22,587 bases of DNA, taken from positions 1 through 22,587 of the IMG/VR virus record IMGVR_UViG_3300042924_002068. One strand, written 5' to 3'. A program made the position numbers and the translations under genes. This document shows positions 1-8,136 of the stretch, in pieces. This stretch comes from a virus. Below the pieces are notes generated by a model that saw only the letters and a program-made list of their open reading frames with translations, was not told the DNA's origin and made no database searches. The first letter of the stretch is position 1; every line of letters begins with the position of its first letter.

Positions 1-727
1 CTACCAATTTCACGTTAGAAGAAGGAATAGTGATCATAAAATCATTTGCTCCTGTTTCTACTGATGGGTAGTTGTATAAGTTTGCGTTTCTTAACGCTGT
101 GAAATAAGTTCTTGCGAAGTCATAACCTACATAACAATACAAGTCATCCATTGCTACGATGTTTACAGGGATTGCTTGAATAGCGTTATCAACAACTGCT
201 ACGATATTACTTGGAGTAATAGAAGTAACTGATGCTGTATTACCATTAACAACTGAACCTGAATAAGTAGTTGTAGCCAATTTGATAAATCCATTACATA
301 AACCTGTATTACCAGTTACAGATGTATTACCTTGCCAAATCAATGTATCAATTAATGAACTGATTTGTGCTACTTTCTCTTCAGCGTAGATTTGCTCAAA
401 AGGAATTGTTGTGTTATATGAACCTGGGTTCATCATTGCTTGTGTGTAGTATTGCTCTAACGTATCCAAACAGATACTTTCGTTTACTTTCAACGGACAA
501 ACATTTAGTGTGTTTTGAGTTAAGATAGTTTCACCTTCATCGTTGAATCCACATCCACCTGCTTGTGCTACTAAATCAGAAGACAACAAGTTAATTGATG
601 CTGCCGATTTAATGTCTGGTTGGATCGTCAAAAATTGAGTTGATCTACCACCTAAAATCATTTTTTTGATTAAAGCCATACGCTCTTGATCTACGTATGC
701 TGATAATCCTGCGACGTTTAATGCCAT
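1..727 (-). CDS. Major capsid protein (partial, cut by left edge)
   Basis: The reading frame opens with ATG at 727 (MALNVAGLSAYVDQER...) and stays open for 242 codons to the left edge, so the C-terminus is missing. It would form the icosahedral head shell. Visible features are an N-terminal 'LSAYVDQERMALIKKMILGGRS' region, a middle rich in short polar strands, and 'VAMDDLYCYVGYDFARTYFTALRNANLYNY', which resembles the E-loop to A-domain style of HK97-fold capsid proteins from Bacteroidota phages. It lies directly after a scaffold-like gene and downstream of a prohead protease, as expected for a capsid gene. The 37-nt leader is almost pure A/T with no Shine-Dalgarno sequence. The family call is from recall and context; a structure prediction showing the HK97 fold would settle it. 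Confidence 0.8.
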   Translation of the reverse strand, partial: MALNVAGLSAYVDQERMALIKKMILGGRSTQFLTIQPDIKSAASINLLSSDLVAQAGGCGFNDEGETILTQNTLNVCPLKVNESICLDTLEQYYTQAMMNPGSYNTTIPFEQIYAEEKVAQISSLIDTLIWQGNTSVTGNTGLCNGFIKLATTTYSGSVVNGNTASVTSITPSNIVAVVDNAIQAIPVNIVAMDDLYCYVGYDFARTYFTALRNANLYNYPSVETGANDFMITIPSSNVKLV

Positions 728-764
728 TTTTGATTAATTTTAATTAGTTTATTTTTATTTTTAA

Positions 765-1544
765 TTATCTTCCTCCGAAGAATTTAGCTCTGTCTAACTT
801 ATCTGCTGATTTTGATAGAGTTGCTTGTTTTTTAGTTACTGATTCAACAGATGGTTCTTTGGAGAACTTGTTAAATTTCTCTGTTAATTCAGAATTTTCT
901 TTACTCACGTTTGAAATAGTTTTTTTCAACTCACCTACTAGTATAGTCAATTGAGAAATTGCTTCAAACATACTTTTCATTTCGTCAGATTCTTCGGTTT
1001 CTGCTGTTTCTAATTCATTGATAAAACCTAATTCATCAACATAGATTACTAATCCACCTTCTAACTTGTGTTCTCCCGCTGGAGCTTTCATAAAATTACC
1101 TTCAGCATCTTTAACTTCAACTTTATCACCGACAGACATTGCGTCACCTTTTGATAAGATTCTCGCTTCTGTTCCATCTACAAGTTTTGTTAAGATTTCA
1201 TTTTTGTAATCTTCCATTTCCTCCATTTTAGGATCTTTTTGGTCTGAACTTGCGGTATCAGATTCCATTTGTGTTTTACCCAAATTCTCTTCGGCTCTGT
1301 ATTCGTTGATTTCTTTGATGACGTTCCCAACAGTGGTAATGCTTTTACCATTATTTAATAGATAATTTCCGTCAGGAAGATCAGTTTCTACCCCACCAAT
1401 TACTTGTGCGACTCTTTCTCCTACTGCCAAACTATCTCCTAAACAACGAATAATCTCATTTGTTGCTGCGGTGTAATCCTCCATCATTTTTTGATCAGCG
1501 AACAACTCCTTGATTTTAGATAAAATGTTTGTTTTTGTGTTCAT
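765..1544 (-). CDS. Putative capsid scaffold or capsid-assembly protein with a duplicated beta module
   Basis: This 259-aa acidic protein sits directly before the major capsid gene and after the protease/holin pair, the usual place for a scaffold. Two related modules are visible. Residues about 22-82 read 'CLGDSLAVGERV...LPDGNYLLNNGKSITTVGNVIKEINE', and residues about 112-181 read 'SKGDAMSVGDKV...APAGEHKLEGGLVIYVDELGFINELE'. They share the pattern GD.(L/M).VG..V, then (P/A).G...L..G..I.V, then I.E(I/L). Residues about 190-228 are predicted coiled coil, and the C-terminus is basic and ends FFGGR, which could contact the shell. The role as scaffold is inferred from position and composition. A capsid-decoration or internal head protein is the main alternative. 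Confidence 0.6.
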   Translation of the reverse strand: MNTKTNILSKIKELFADQKMMEDYTAATNEIIRCLGDSLAVGERVAQVIGGVETDLPDGNYLLNNGKSITTVGNVIKEINEYRAEENLGKTQMESDTASSDQKDPKMEEMEDYKNEILTKLVDGTEARILSKGDAMSVGDKVEVKDAEGNFMKAPAGEHKLEGGLVIYVDELGFINELETAETEESDEMKSMFEAISQLTILVGELKKTISNVSKENSELTEKFNKFSKEPSVESVTKKQATLSKSADKLDRAKFFGGR

Positions 1545-1589
1545 AATTTTTTCTTTTAATTATTTTGATTTGTTTATTGTTTAATACTT

Positions 1590-2018
1590 TTAGTTTTTAG
1601 GGTTTAATTCCTTACTAAATCCAATGATTTTCTTGAGAGATTTCCCAAATTCCACCACTCTATCTGTAAGTCCTTTACCTTTCACCCACTTAATCTTCTC
1701 ATCTATTGAAGTATATTCTACCCATATCAATATGGATGCGAAGAATTTGGTGAATGCCCAATCAAACCAAATGTAATTTCTTGCTATTTCATTCACGATT
1801 ACATAATCAATACCATATGCACTGATTAGAACTACGAAATAAATTATTAGTTTATGTGTGAGACCAATACGTGTCTTCTTACTAGTTACAATCTGATCTG
1901 TCTGTCTTGCGTACCAACGACCTACAAAAGTGTCTATAATTGAAAATAAAGACACCAATATTGCCAATGGAAATAGGGGTGATACAAAGGCGAAGAATAC
2001 CATTAAAAAATGTTTCAT
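1590..2018 (-). CDS. Putative phage holin (Phage_holin_4 / toxin-secretion holin type)
   Basis: A 142-aa protein with hydrophobic stretches at about residues 3-28, 50-76 and 84-100, followed by a basic C-terminal tail (GKSLKKIIGFSK...). After the first membrane segment it reads 'IIDTFVGRWYARQTDQIVTSKKTRIGLTHKLIIYFVVLISAYGIDYVI', resembling the D.(L/F).G...A....K..(T/S)S......K....FVVL pattern of class-II-like holins. Its role would be to form the inner-membrane lesion that times lysis. The start codon overlaps the stop of the upstream protease by one base (TAATG), so translation is probably coupled. Unusually, no endolysin is next to it. A structural head-vertex membrane protein is possible but less likely. 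Confidence 0.7.
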   Translation of the reverse strand: MKHFLMVFFAFVSPLFPLAILVSLFSIIDTFVGRWYARQTDQIVTSKKTRIGLTHKLIIYFVVLISAYGIDYVIVNEIARNYIWFDWAFTKFFASILIWVEYTSIDEKIKWVKGKGLTDRVVEFGKSLKKIIGFSKELNPKN

Positions 2019-2989
2019 TACTTAATATTTAATAATTTTCTGATTTTTAATTCCTTAACCTCATCCGTCTCGGTTGAAGTAAGTATACTTTCTAACTCTT
2101 CCTCAATACGAGCGATCATATCGTCCTCATATTTCTCAATAAAGAATCCTTCTAAACTGAACCCATTAAACTCCCCTGATTTGATTTGTTCCCAAACCTC
2201 ATCATTCTCAATATAAAATGTAGCCATCCAAGTACCTTGAGGTAAATCAGGAAAAACTTTTGACTCATTTCTGTCTCCAACGATATAACTTTCAACCATA
2301 TACACCCCATCTTTACGAGATCTTGGGTCGTGATTTGTATTAACCTTGTGGATTTTGTTTTCCTTGAAGTATTTTTTCATCATTTTCTCAATGGTATAGG
2401 CGGTAAACTTTACCCAATACTTACCAAGTTCAGGATTATATCTTAAAATTGGGGTTTCAGCCAACATAACAGGGGAAGTAACCATTCGTTTTTCCTCGTT
2501 AAGATCACTAAATTCTTGTTTCTTAAACCCCGACATACGAAGTTCGTTGTTGATTTTCTCCATTTTACGGATTGCCCATTCAATCCCTACTTCACCTCCC
2601 CATGCATCAACCATAATTCCTCCACATCCCTTATCATAAGGAACATCTTTATGTTGAATATGTCTTTTGAATGAAGCCATGCGAGCAATAGTTTCAACGC
2701 TAATGTTTCTTCTATTACATAACTGATTGGCTCTTGACCAACCTGTTCTTGTCCCACAATCTAAATCGGGGTGTTTATCTCTATATCTCAATGCTCTACA
2801 AGCATTATCACTAGCGGTAAATGGGTAGTCATTGTATGAATCCTCAATGGTCTCAAATATCCTCCATTGAACGTCTGTGGCTGGCTTATCTACAAAAGAG
2901 ATGGCATCCATCCCCTCATTCATATTATCCTCTTCAAAATCAAGATATAGTGTAGGTTCTTCCATATCCTTAAATACATATTTAATCAT
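2018..2989 (-). CDS. XkdF-like prohead protease with an inserted domain
   Basis: This 323-aa protein should cleave scaffold and capsid N-termini during head maturation. Residues 1-46 match the XkdF-type start of Bacteroidota phages (GMDAISFVDKPATDVQWRIF). Residues about 168-284 carry the protease core: 'RMVTSPVMLAETPILRYNPELGKYWVKF', His220 in 'NTNHDP', 'GVYMVESYIVGD' and Ser278 in 'GEFNGFSLEGFF', the likely His/Ser catalytic pair of the herpesvirus-protease-like fold. Between them, residues about 52-145 form a separate domain (RTGWSRANQLCNRRNISVETIARMASFKRH ... GCGGIMVDAWGGEVGIEWA), a conserved phage head-gene module of unknown function. Residues 290-323 are charged and helical. A 12-nt gap separates it from the tape measure gene, and it overlaps the holin start by 1 nt. 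Confidence 0.8.
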   Translation of the reverse strand: MIKYVFKDMEEPTLYLDFEEDNMNEGMDAISFVDKPATDVQWRIFETIEDSYNDYPFTASDNACRALRYRDKHPDLDCGTRTGWSRANQLCNRRNISVETIARMASFKRHIQHKDVPYDKGCGGIMVDAWGGEVGIEWAIRKMEKINNELRMSGFKKQEFSDLNEEKRMVTSPVMLAETPILRYNPELGKYWVKFTAYTIEKMMKKYFKENKIHKVNTNHDPRSRKDGVYMVESYIVGDRNESKVFPDLPQGTWMATFYIENDEVWEQIKSGEFNGFSLEGFFIEKYEDDMIARIEEELESILTSTETDEVKELKIRKLLNIK

Positions 2990-3001
2990 CTTGTCTAATT
3001 G

Positions 3002-5806
3002 TTAAAATTCAACACTTCGTTTTATTCTATTCACTCGTTTCTGTGAATCGCTTATATCTGTCTCTACCACATATGCTTTGATAGGTTGTTGAACTCTATC
3101 TTGTTGAAATACTGCTGATGGTGCTCCTTGTGCGTTTGATGGTGGTAGATCAGGAACTAATTTCTTACCTCCCCCTCTTTCATTTATACTACTTAATAGT
3201 TCAGGATACATCTGTGCTGATCTTGAATTGATTACAAACTCACCCGGTGCTAACATTGAAGGAACTGAATCAATATATCCAGGTCCCATACCCGGTACAA
3301 TACCCCCTTCTGCAGCACTAAATTGTTGATTAGCGATTGCTGCTATTTGAACCGCTGCGAATGCTGCTGCTATTGCCGCATAAATAGGACCTGTTGTTGC
3401 TGGACCAATAATTGGAACAGCAGCACCTGATGAATATGCCGCTAATACCGCTTGTGCTCCTTGAATGGTAGCATTTACAAGTTGTAGTTTTTTCTGTTCG
3501 TTAAATTTCTTTAACGCCAGTTGTTTCTCCTCTTCCGCACGTTGTTGATCCAATTCTTTTACCTTATTATCGTATTGTTCACGAGTAATAAGTTGATTTT
3601 CCAATTGTTCGTCTAACGCCTCTTTTTCCTTATCGTATAAATTATCAATTTGTTTTGATTGAGCCTCAAATCTTTGTTCGTTTCTTTGGGAAATTATATC
3701 CCCTACTTGACCCCATATCTCTGCGATCTTATCAACATACTGACTAATCTTATCAATCGTCTTATTTAACCCTTCTAAAGCGGATTCTTGTGTGTCCTTC
3801 GTCCCATCTATTACTTCCTGAATTTTGGTTTGAGTATCTTGATTAAGTTTTAAGACATCTTGGTTATACTTCTCCTCAATTTCTTTTCTTTGTTCTGCGG
3901 TAAGTTCTTCATTTGATAATTGTTGATCTTTCGCAAGTCGTAATGCTTCCCTTTGACTGACCGCTGATTGTTTAATCAATTCAATTTCTTTATCCGCATA
4001 TTTCTTCTTGACCTCAAGAATAGCCTCTTGTTTCTTTTCTTCGGTCATTACACCATTATTGATCTCTCTAATTTCTTGTTCTTTCTGAAATTCAAGGTCA
4101 AGTAATAGAGTTTGGTCTTGAATTGCTTTGGTTGCGTTAATTGTTATTTCTTCTTGAAGATCATATTTCTCTCTAATATTTTGAATATCTTGATCAAGGT
4201 ATGTTTTCTTTTGTTCCAACAATACCTTTTCAGAGTCAAGTAAATTACCATCAGCCTTTGCTTTAATGGCAGCGATCCCCTTATCATAATCTTCTTGTGA
4301 TTTTCCTTCTTTTTTGAACTTTTCATCAAATGCCTCAATTTCTCTTTGAATAGCACCATCAATAATTTTTTGTCTTTCCTCACCATATTGTTGTTCAAGT
4401 AATTTAACCTCTCTCTCCTCAACATTTTTGATCCTACTTGCTTTGGCTTTCTCAAGTTCTTCTTCTGCTTGAACTTGTCTAGTAATTTCATCCTTAATTT
4501 TTGCTAATAATTCGGCATATTTTTCATTTTCTTCATTAGCATCTTTAGTTGATTCAGTATTTTTATCAGTTTGATCACCATATTTTTTACCATTATCCGT
4601 AACTTCAGCGATTATTGCGGATACATTAGATTCAACTTTACCATACGACATTAACCTTAATTCAGCAGCAACCAATTCAGCCTTATATTGAGCAAGAGCA
4701 TTAGACGCATCTCTAATATCCATTTGAATTTTACCCGCTCTTAAATCATCAGGTAATAATTTTATGTTTTGTAAGTTTTTTAATTCCTTTTGGGTCTTAA
4801 CTATTTTTTGGTTAATCTCATCTTGTTTGACTAAATTCGCTTGGACTAACTTTTCATTCTTTTGAAGTTGGTATTTCGCTTTCTGATAAGCAATATAATT
4901 AGCCACCTCAACATTAAGTTGTTCTTGGAATTTCTTTTCATCAGATAGATTTTTTAGGGTAGTCCCATATTCACCATTTATTTGTTTGATTAAATCTTTT
5001 CTCTCTTTTGAGTTCTTATTGGTTTGTTTTAATCTTGTAATCAATAAAACAAATTCAGCGGATTCACCGGCAATTGTTTCTCTTGCTTTTTGTTCCTCTT
5101 CTCTTTGAGCCTTTAATGTTGCTTGTCTTTGTTTTTGAGCCTTATCCGCTTTATCGCTTGCTGATATGTATTGATATAAACCATACACCAATGTTCCTAT
5201 TGCTGCTGCGATTGCGATGATTGGTAATGCTTTCATAGCCGTACCTAAAGCGGTTGTTGCCACCACACCTTCGGCTGTTGCTACATTTTCTGCGGTTTGA
5301 GCCACTGTTTGTGCTTGTGTGGCACTAACAAGACCCATAAAACCTGCTTTAATTTCCGTAATCTTATCACCCAATCCACCAAATGTTTCAATCGCTTGTG
5401 ATAAATTAAGTAATGCCGAGAATTTAACCAATGTTTTATTCAATTCTTCATTCTCACTACCAAATAAACTTTGTAATGCCATCAATGATTGGAACCCTGC
5501 GACTCCAATTTGAATGGTATTTGATAATGCTCTACCAAAATTCTCCGTAACATTACCCGCCGTAGCGTTAATTACGGCATTTGTATCTTGAATTGTGTCT
5601 CTTAATTGACCTGCTCTTGCTGATAATTCATTAAATCTTGCTGATCCTGGTTCTAAATTCTGTAATTCTTTTGTAATTTGACGTAATTCAGTTTTTAGAT
5701 TGGCGGATATTTGAGATGCGCCATTAATTGATGAGGATAATTTATTAACATTATCCTGTGCTTGTTTTGAATTTACATTGATATTAATATTCGCTGTTTG
5801 AGCCAT
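3002..5806 (-). CDS. Tail tape measure protein
   Basis: At 934 aa this is the length ruler of the tail and may enter the host envelope during DNA ejection. The N-terminus (ININVNSKQAQDNVNKLSSSINGA) starts a long helical region. A hydrophobic segment lies at about 185-213 (LPIIAIAAAIGTLVYGLYQYI) and another at about 778-830 rich in Ala and Ile. Residues about 220-770 are Glu/Lys/Gln-rich coiled coil. From residue 834 comes the typical tape-measure C-terminus: 'GGIVPGMGPGYIDSVPSMLAPGEFVINSRSA'. At the usual rough rule of 1.5 angstrom per residue, a tail near 140 nm is predicted if it is siphovirus-like. Its ATG is preceded by the bipartite element at 5820-5848. It lies about 12.7 kb from the chaperone-like gene, which normally sits next to it. 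Confidence 0.92.
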   Translation of the reverse strand: MAQTANININVNSKQAQDNVNKLSSSINGASQISANLKTELRQITKELQNLEPGSARFNELSARAGQLRDTIQDTNAVINATAGNVTENFGRALSNTIQIGVAGFQSLMALQSLFGSENEELNKTLVKFSALLNLSQAIETFGGLGDKITEIKAGFMGLVSATQAQTVAQTAENVATAEGVVATTALGTAMKALPIIAIAAAIGTLVYGLYQYISASDKADKAQKQRQATLKAQREEEQKARETIAGESAEFVLLITRLKQTNKNSKERKDLIKQINGEYGTTLKNLSDEKKFQEQLNVEVANYIAYQKAKYQLQKNEKLVQANLVKQDEINQKIVKTQKELKNLQNIKLLPDDLRAGKIQMDIRDASNALAQYKAELVAAELRLMSYGKVESNVSAIIAEVTDNGKKYGDQTDKNTESTKDANEENEKYAELLAKIKDEITRQVQAEEELEKAKASRIKNVEEREVKLLEQQYGEERQKIIDGAIQREIEAFDEKFKKEGKSQEDYDKGIAAIKAKADGNLLDSEKVLLEQKKTYLDQDIQNIREKYDLQEEITINATKAIQDQTLLLDLEFQKEQEIREINNGVMTEEKKQEAILEVKKKYADKEIELIKQSAVSQREALRLAKDQQLSNEELTAEQRKEIEEKYNQDVLKLNQDTQTKIQEVIDGTKDTQESALEGLNKTIDKISQYVDKIAEIWGQVGDIISQRNEQRFEAQSKQIDNLYDKEKEALDEQLENQLITREQYDNKVKELDQQRAEEEKQLALKKFNEQKKLQLVNATIQGAQAVLAAYSSGAAVPIIGPATTGPIYAAIAAAFAAVQIAAIANQQFSAAEGGIVPGMGPGYIDSVPSMLAPGEFVINSRSAQMYPELLSSINERGGGKKLVPDLPPSNAQGAPSAVFQQDRVQQPIKAYVVETDISDSQKRVNRIKRSVEF

Positions 5807-5819
5807 ACTAGTTTTTTAG

Positions 5820-5848
5820 TAAATATCCCCCATTTGGAAGTGTTTTTA
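5820..5848 (-). promoter_or_regulatory. Bipartite intergenic element, copy 1 (before tape measure)
   Basis: On the minus strand, box 1 TAAAAACACTT (5848-5838) begins exactly on the TAA stop of the upstream gene. It is followed by 11 nt and box 2 ATATTTA (5826-5820), then an A-rich stretch and the tape measure ATG 13 nt later. Three other junctions carry the same boxes with the same 11-nt gap. The function is unknown; a phage promoter or a translation-initiation element fits best. Confidence 0.6.
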
Positions 5849-6415
5849 TTCTTTATCTGACTTCGGATGACCCTTTGGTAATAAGTCATAATCACCGGTA
5901 TATTTTTTGTTTTCAGGTCTTCCATTTTTTACAATATAAAGAAACGCATTTACCCTTGCTAACGCCCATTGTTCTGATGATTTTACTGATGGTGAATGAG
6001 ATACATTGTACGCACCAATACCTCTTTGATATACAGATTTTAACATTCCAACATTTACACCATATCCCAACTTATCTTTATATCTTTCGTTAAAATTATC
6101 AGATTTTTCTTTGAGTATATTTTCTACTCTTTCGGATACTTCAGCACCTCTTGTGGTTGATGCATCACCTTTTGCAGTTCCTTCACCTTTTGGGTCTTTA
6201 TTTGGAGTATCAGATTTTGGTGCTTTCTTACTTTCTTTAATACCCCCTCTTTCACCGACTTCAGCAAAATCACCAATTGCTAATCCTTGAAGTATTGCTG
6301 ATTTCTTGGCATTCCTTTTACTACCCTCATTGTTGGGGGAGTAAGTATAACATTTACCCTCATCCCCCCATTTATAACCTGATTGGTTATTATCCTGACA
6401 ATCTTTAACTGGCAT
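5846..6415 (-). CDS. Phage head/structural accessory protein with a DUF5824-like C-terminus
   Basis: A 189-aa soluble protein in two parts. Residues 1-50 hold a small motif (YKWGDEGKCYTY ... AKKSAILQGLAIGD) that I recall recurring in phage structural genes. Residues about 55-95 are a charged, low-complexity Lys/Gly/Asp linker. Residues about 97-185 read 'KSDNFNERY ... YQRGIGAYNVSHSP ... WALARVNAF ... YDLLPKGHP', which matches my memory of the DUF5824 domain. The Arg-Gly-x-Gly-Ala-Tyr, Trp-Ala-x-Ala-Arg-Val-Asn and Asp-Leu-Leu-Pro residues are its visible core. Biochemical function is unknown. It sits just before the tape measure gene and 5 nt after the next small gene. Its stop codon is the first codon of the regulatory element at 5820-5848. 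Confidence 0.6.
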   Translation of the reverse strand: MPVKDCQDNNQSGYKWGDEGKCYTYSPNNEGSKRNAKKSAILQGLAIGDFAEVGERGGIKESKKAPKSDTPNKDPKGEGTAKGDASTTRGAEVSERVENILKEKSDNFNERYKDKLGYGVNVGMLKSVYQRGIGAYNVSHSPSVKSSEQWALARVNAFLYIVKNGRPENKKYTGDYDLLPKGHPKSDKE

Positions 6416-6420
6416 AATTA

Positions 6421-6648
6421 TTAATCTATTGGTATATTAATATCAAATGTAATTGGTTGTCCCAATACTACCTCTAAACTTTGGTCGTATATGATGTAAT
6501 AAAATACATAATAACTATCATATTTATATTCACACCAATTTTTTGTTTCATCGTCGGGTGAAACTGGTATTCCATAGTAATTATTACATAACTCAACAGC
6601 ATCAATTGCTGATTCTTCTATTAAATATTTGTATCCTGTTATTTCCAT
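6421..6648 (-). CDS. Small hypothetical protein next to tail appendage genes
   Basis: A 75-aa acidic, tyrosine-rich protein (MEITGYKYLIEESAIDAVELCNNYYGIPVSPDD...). The pattern 'Y.I.E.AI.A....N.YYGIP', a Trp-Cys-Glu-Tyr segment and 'LGQPITFDI' at the end resembles small proteins that accompany tail-fibre genes in other phages and may act as fibre chaperones. That role is inference only. It follows the stop of the appendage gene by a single base (TAA A ATG) and precedes the DUF5824-like gene by 5 nt, so the three are probably co-translated. No signal peptide or membrane segment is visible. Confidence 0.6.
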   Translation of the reverse strand: MEITGYKYLIEESAIDAVELCNNYYGIPVSPDDETKNWCEYKYDSYYVFYYIIYDQSLEVVLGQPITFDINIPID

Positions 6649-6649
6649 T

Positions 6650-7879
6650 TTAATATATTTGATAATAATTATTTTGATTTGATTGTATAGTATTTGATTG
6701 AGTTAAACCAACAACACCTGTATTAAAATAAATGACCTCACTTGTTAAACCTACATAATAAAGATTAGGGGCTTCTCTAGTACTTCTTCTATTACCACTT
6801 GCTGCAATACTACTATTTAATCCATTTTTGATATTGTATAGTAGGTTATTGGTCTTATCCCAATTTTGTCCGTTTATTGCTTTATTACCACTTGTTGCTG
6901 ATGTTGTAATTACTCCTGAAGTGAATACGGATGATCCACCAGCTTCCAATACATTACCCCAACTACCAGTAGCGTACGCTCCTAAATAGACATCTAAATT
7001 TTGACCCCATAAAGCATTATCACCAACGGTATAAACTTGAACTCCATTTGGTGCTGTTCCCAAGTTAATTAATGTAGTAAATAATGTATCGTTTGAACCA
7101 TCAAATGATAATGTTGTTCTTGTTGATCCCGTACCAGTTAAAGTTACTAAAGCCCCCGCATTTACAATTTTAGGTTGATTTACAGCAACGCCTTGTGCTA
7201 TATCTAATCCATTTCCTGTTTGATCGTACCAAGTTGTTACAAATCCATTATCGGTTCCTCCTGTTCCAACAAATGATAATAAAGATGCTGTATCAAGATT
7301 TACACCAGTAAATCCAATATCTTGTTCTGTGTTATCGCTACTTCTTCTAACCCTTAAAGCACTTCCACTATATGCGGATCTTAATTTTCTAACTGAAAAC
7401 GCAGCACTTGCACTATAACTATCTAAAATGTAAACTTGAGGACTTGGTGTTATTGTAGGAGTTGGAGTTAATGTTCTTGTAGGTGTTACTGTTGTGGTAA
7501 CAGATGGAGTTGGAGTTACTGTTTTTGTAGGAGTAACACTTGGAGTTATTGTTTGAGTTGGGGTAGGTGTGGGAGTTACAGGTTCAGAATTTATAAACTC
7601 ACCAGCATATGTGTAAAATGTGTTGAAATTATAAATATTTGGGTCACTTGTATTTTGGAAGAACGTATATTGATCCACAATATTTGGGTCAACAGAATTA
7701 TATGACTTAAAAAACTCATAACTATTTGTTCCTAAATGATTGAAGAAGTCATATTGGGATGAACTTACAAATCCATCACTAAATGTTAATCCATTAAAAA
7801 GGTCATATTGATTTGTTGCTCCCGATACCCCACCGATAACTCCCAAATCAGACCAAAAGGTATTCATATTAACTGGCAT
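6650..7879 (-). CDS. Tail appendage with Pro-Thr linker and arabinofuranosidase-B-like lectin domain
   Basis: A 409-aa modular protein. Residues 1-98 contain several 'YDFFN / YEFF / YTFF' aromatic repeats, possibly a docking region. Residues about 100-148 are a TPTPT-type linker. From residue about 151, 'SYSASAAFSVRKLRSAYSGSALRVRRSSDNTEQDIGF ... GFVTTWYDQTGNGLDIAQ ... NQPKIVNAG' matches the pattern of the alpha-L-arabinofuranosidase B catalytic-type domain (concanavalin-like fold), which is frequent in phage tail and Bacteroidota surface proteins. It probably binds, or less likely trims, surface glycans of the host. I cannot confirm catalytic residues. It lies among tail-fibre genes and shares its linker type with two other proteins in the window. 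Confidence 0.7.
   Translation of the reverse strand: MPVNMNTFWSDLGVIGGVSGATNQYDLFNGLTFSDGFVSSSQYDFFNHLGTNSYEFFKSYNSVDPNIVDQYTFFQNTSDPNIYNFNTFYTYAGEFINSEPVTPTPTPTQTITPSVTPTKTVTPTPSVTTTVTPTRTLTPTPTITPSPQVYILDSYSASAAFSVRKLRSAYSGSALRVRRSSDNTEQDIGFTGVNLDTASLLSFVGTGGTDNGFVTTWYDQTGNGLDIAQGVAVNQPKIVNAGALVTLTGTGSTRTTLSFDGSNDTLFTTLINLGTAPNGVQVYTVGDNALWGQNLDVYLGAYATGSWGNVLEAGGSSVFTSGVITTSATSGNKAINGQNWDKTNNLLYNIKNGLNSSIAASGNRRSTREAPNLYYVGLTSEVIYFNTGVVGLTQSNTIQSNQNNYYQIY
7436..7582 (-). repeat. Pro-Thr repeat linker in the 409-aa appendage
   Basis: Residues about 100-148 are built from TPTPT, TPTKT, TPTRT and similar units. On the plus strand this appears as a run of 'gttggagttactgt'-like repeats rich in G and T. 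Such linkers are extended, flexible and usually O-glycosylated in eukaryotes; here they probably just separate two domains. Confidence 0.75.
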
Positions 7880-7907
7880 ATTATATTATATTTTTGTTTA
7901 TTTTCAA

Positions 7908-8126
7908 TTATGTAATTGAATTAATATTTAATTGTTTAGGTTCATAGTCATTTAGCTCTAATTCTTTAATCCATAAAAAATTATTATTAGTACAATCATC
8001 TACTTCTTGTTGTGTTATAAAAAAATCCCCATTTATATCTTCAATTGGGTTAAAATAACAATTATCAAAATACATTTTATCTTGTATTTCTTCTTTTTGT
8101 TCTATTGATAATTTATATAATTTCAT
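7908..8126 (-). CDS. Small hypothetical protein between two tail appendage genes
   Basis: A 72-aa protein (MKLYKLSIEQKEEIQDKMYFDNCYFNPIEDINGDFFITQQEVDDCTNN...). It reads as a compact alpha/beta protein with 'YFNPI.D..G.FFIT..EV' and 'FLWIKEL...DYEPKQL'. I recall similar small proteins next to fibre genes in Bacteroidota phages, where they could be assembly chaperones or attachment adaptors, but no function is established from the sequence. It starts 10 nt after the upstream appendage gene. The downstream appendage begins 28 nt further on, with an A/T-only leader. Confidence 0.6.
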   Translation of the reverse strand: MKLYKLSIEQKEEIQDKMYFDNCYFNPIEDINGDFFITQQEVDDCTNNNFLWIKELELNDYEPKQLNINSIT

Positions 8127-8136
8127 ATTTAATATA

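Noticed and set aside
1545-1600. A possible further copy of the bipartite element before the scaffold-like gene (TAAAAACTAAA, 11 nt, ATAAACA)
   Set aside because: Box 2 matches poorly, and box 1 does not begin on the stop codon but ends close to it; A-rich leaders can produce this by chance.
4144-4491. A 115-codon Lys-rich frame within the tape measure gene
   Set aside because: It is an out-of-frame shadow of the coiled-coil coding region, with a composition typical of shifted Glu/Lys/Gln-rich sequence.
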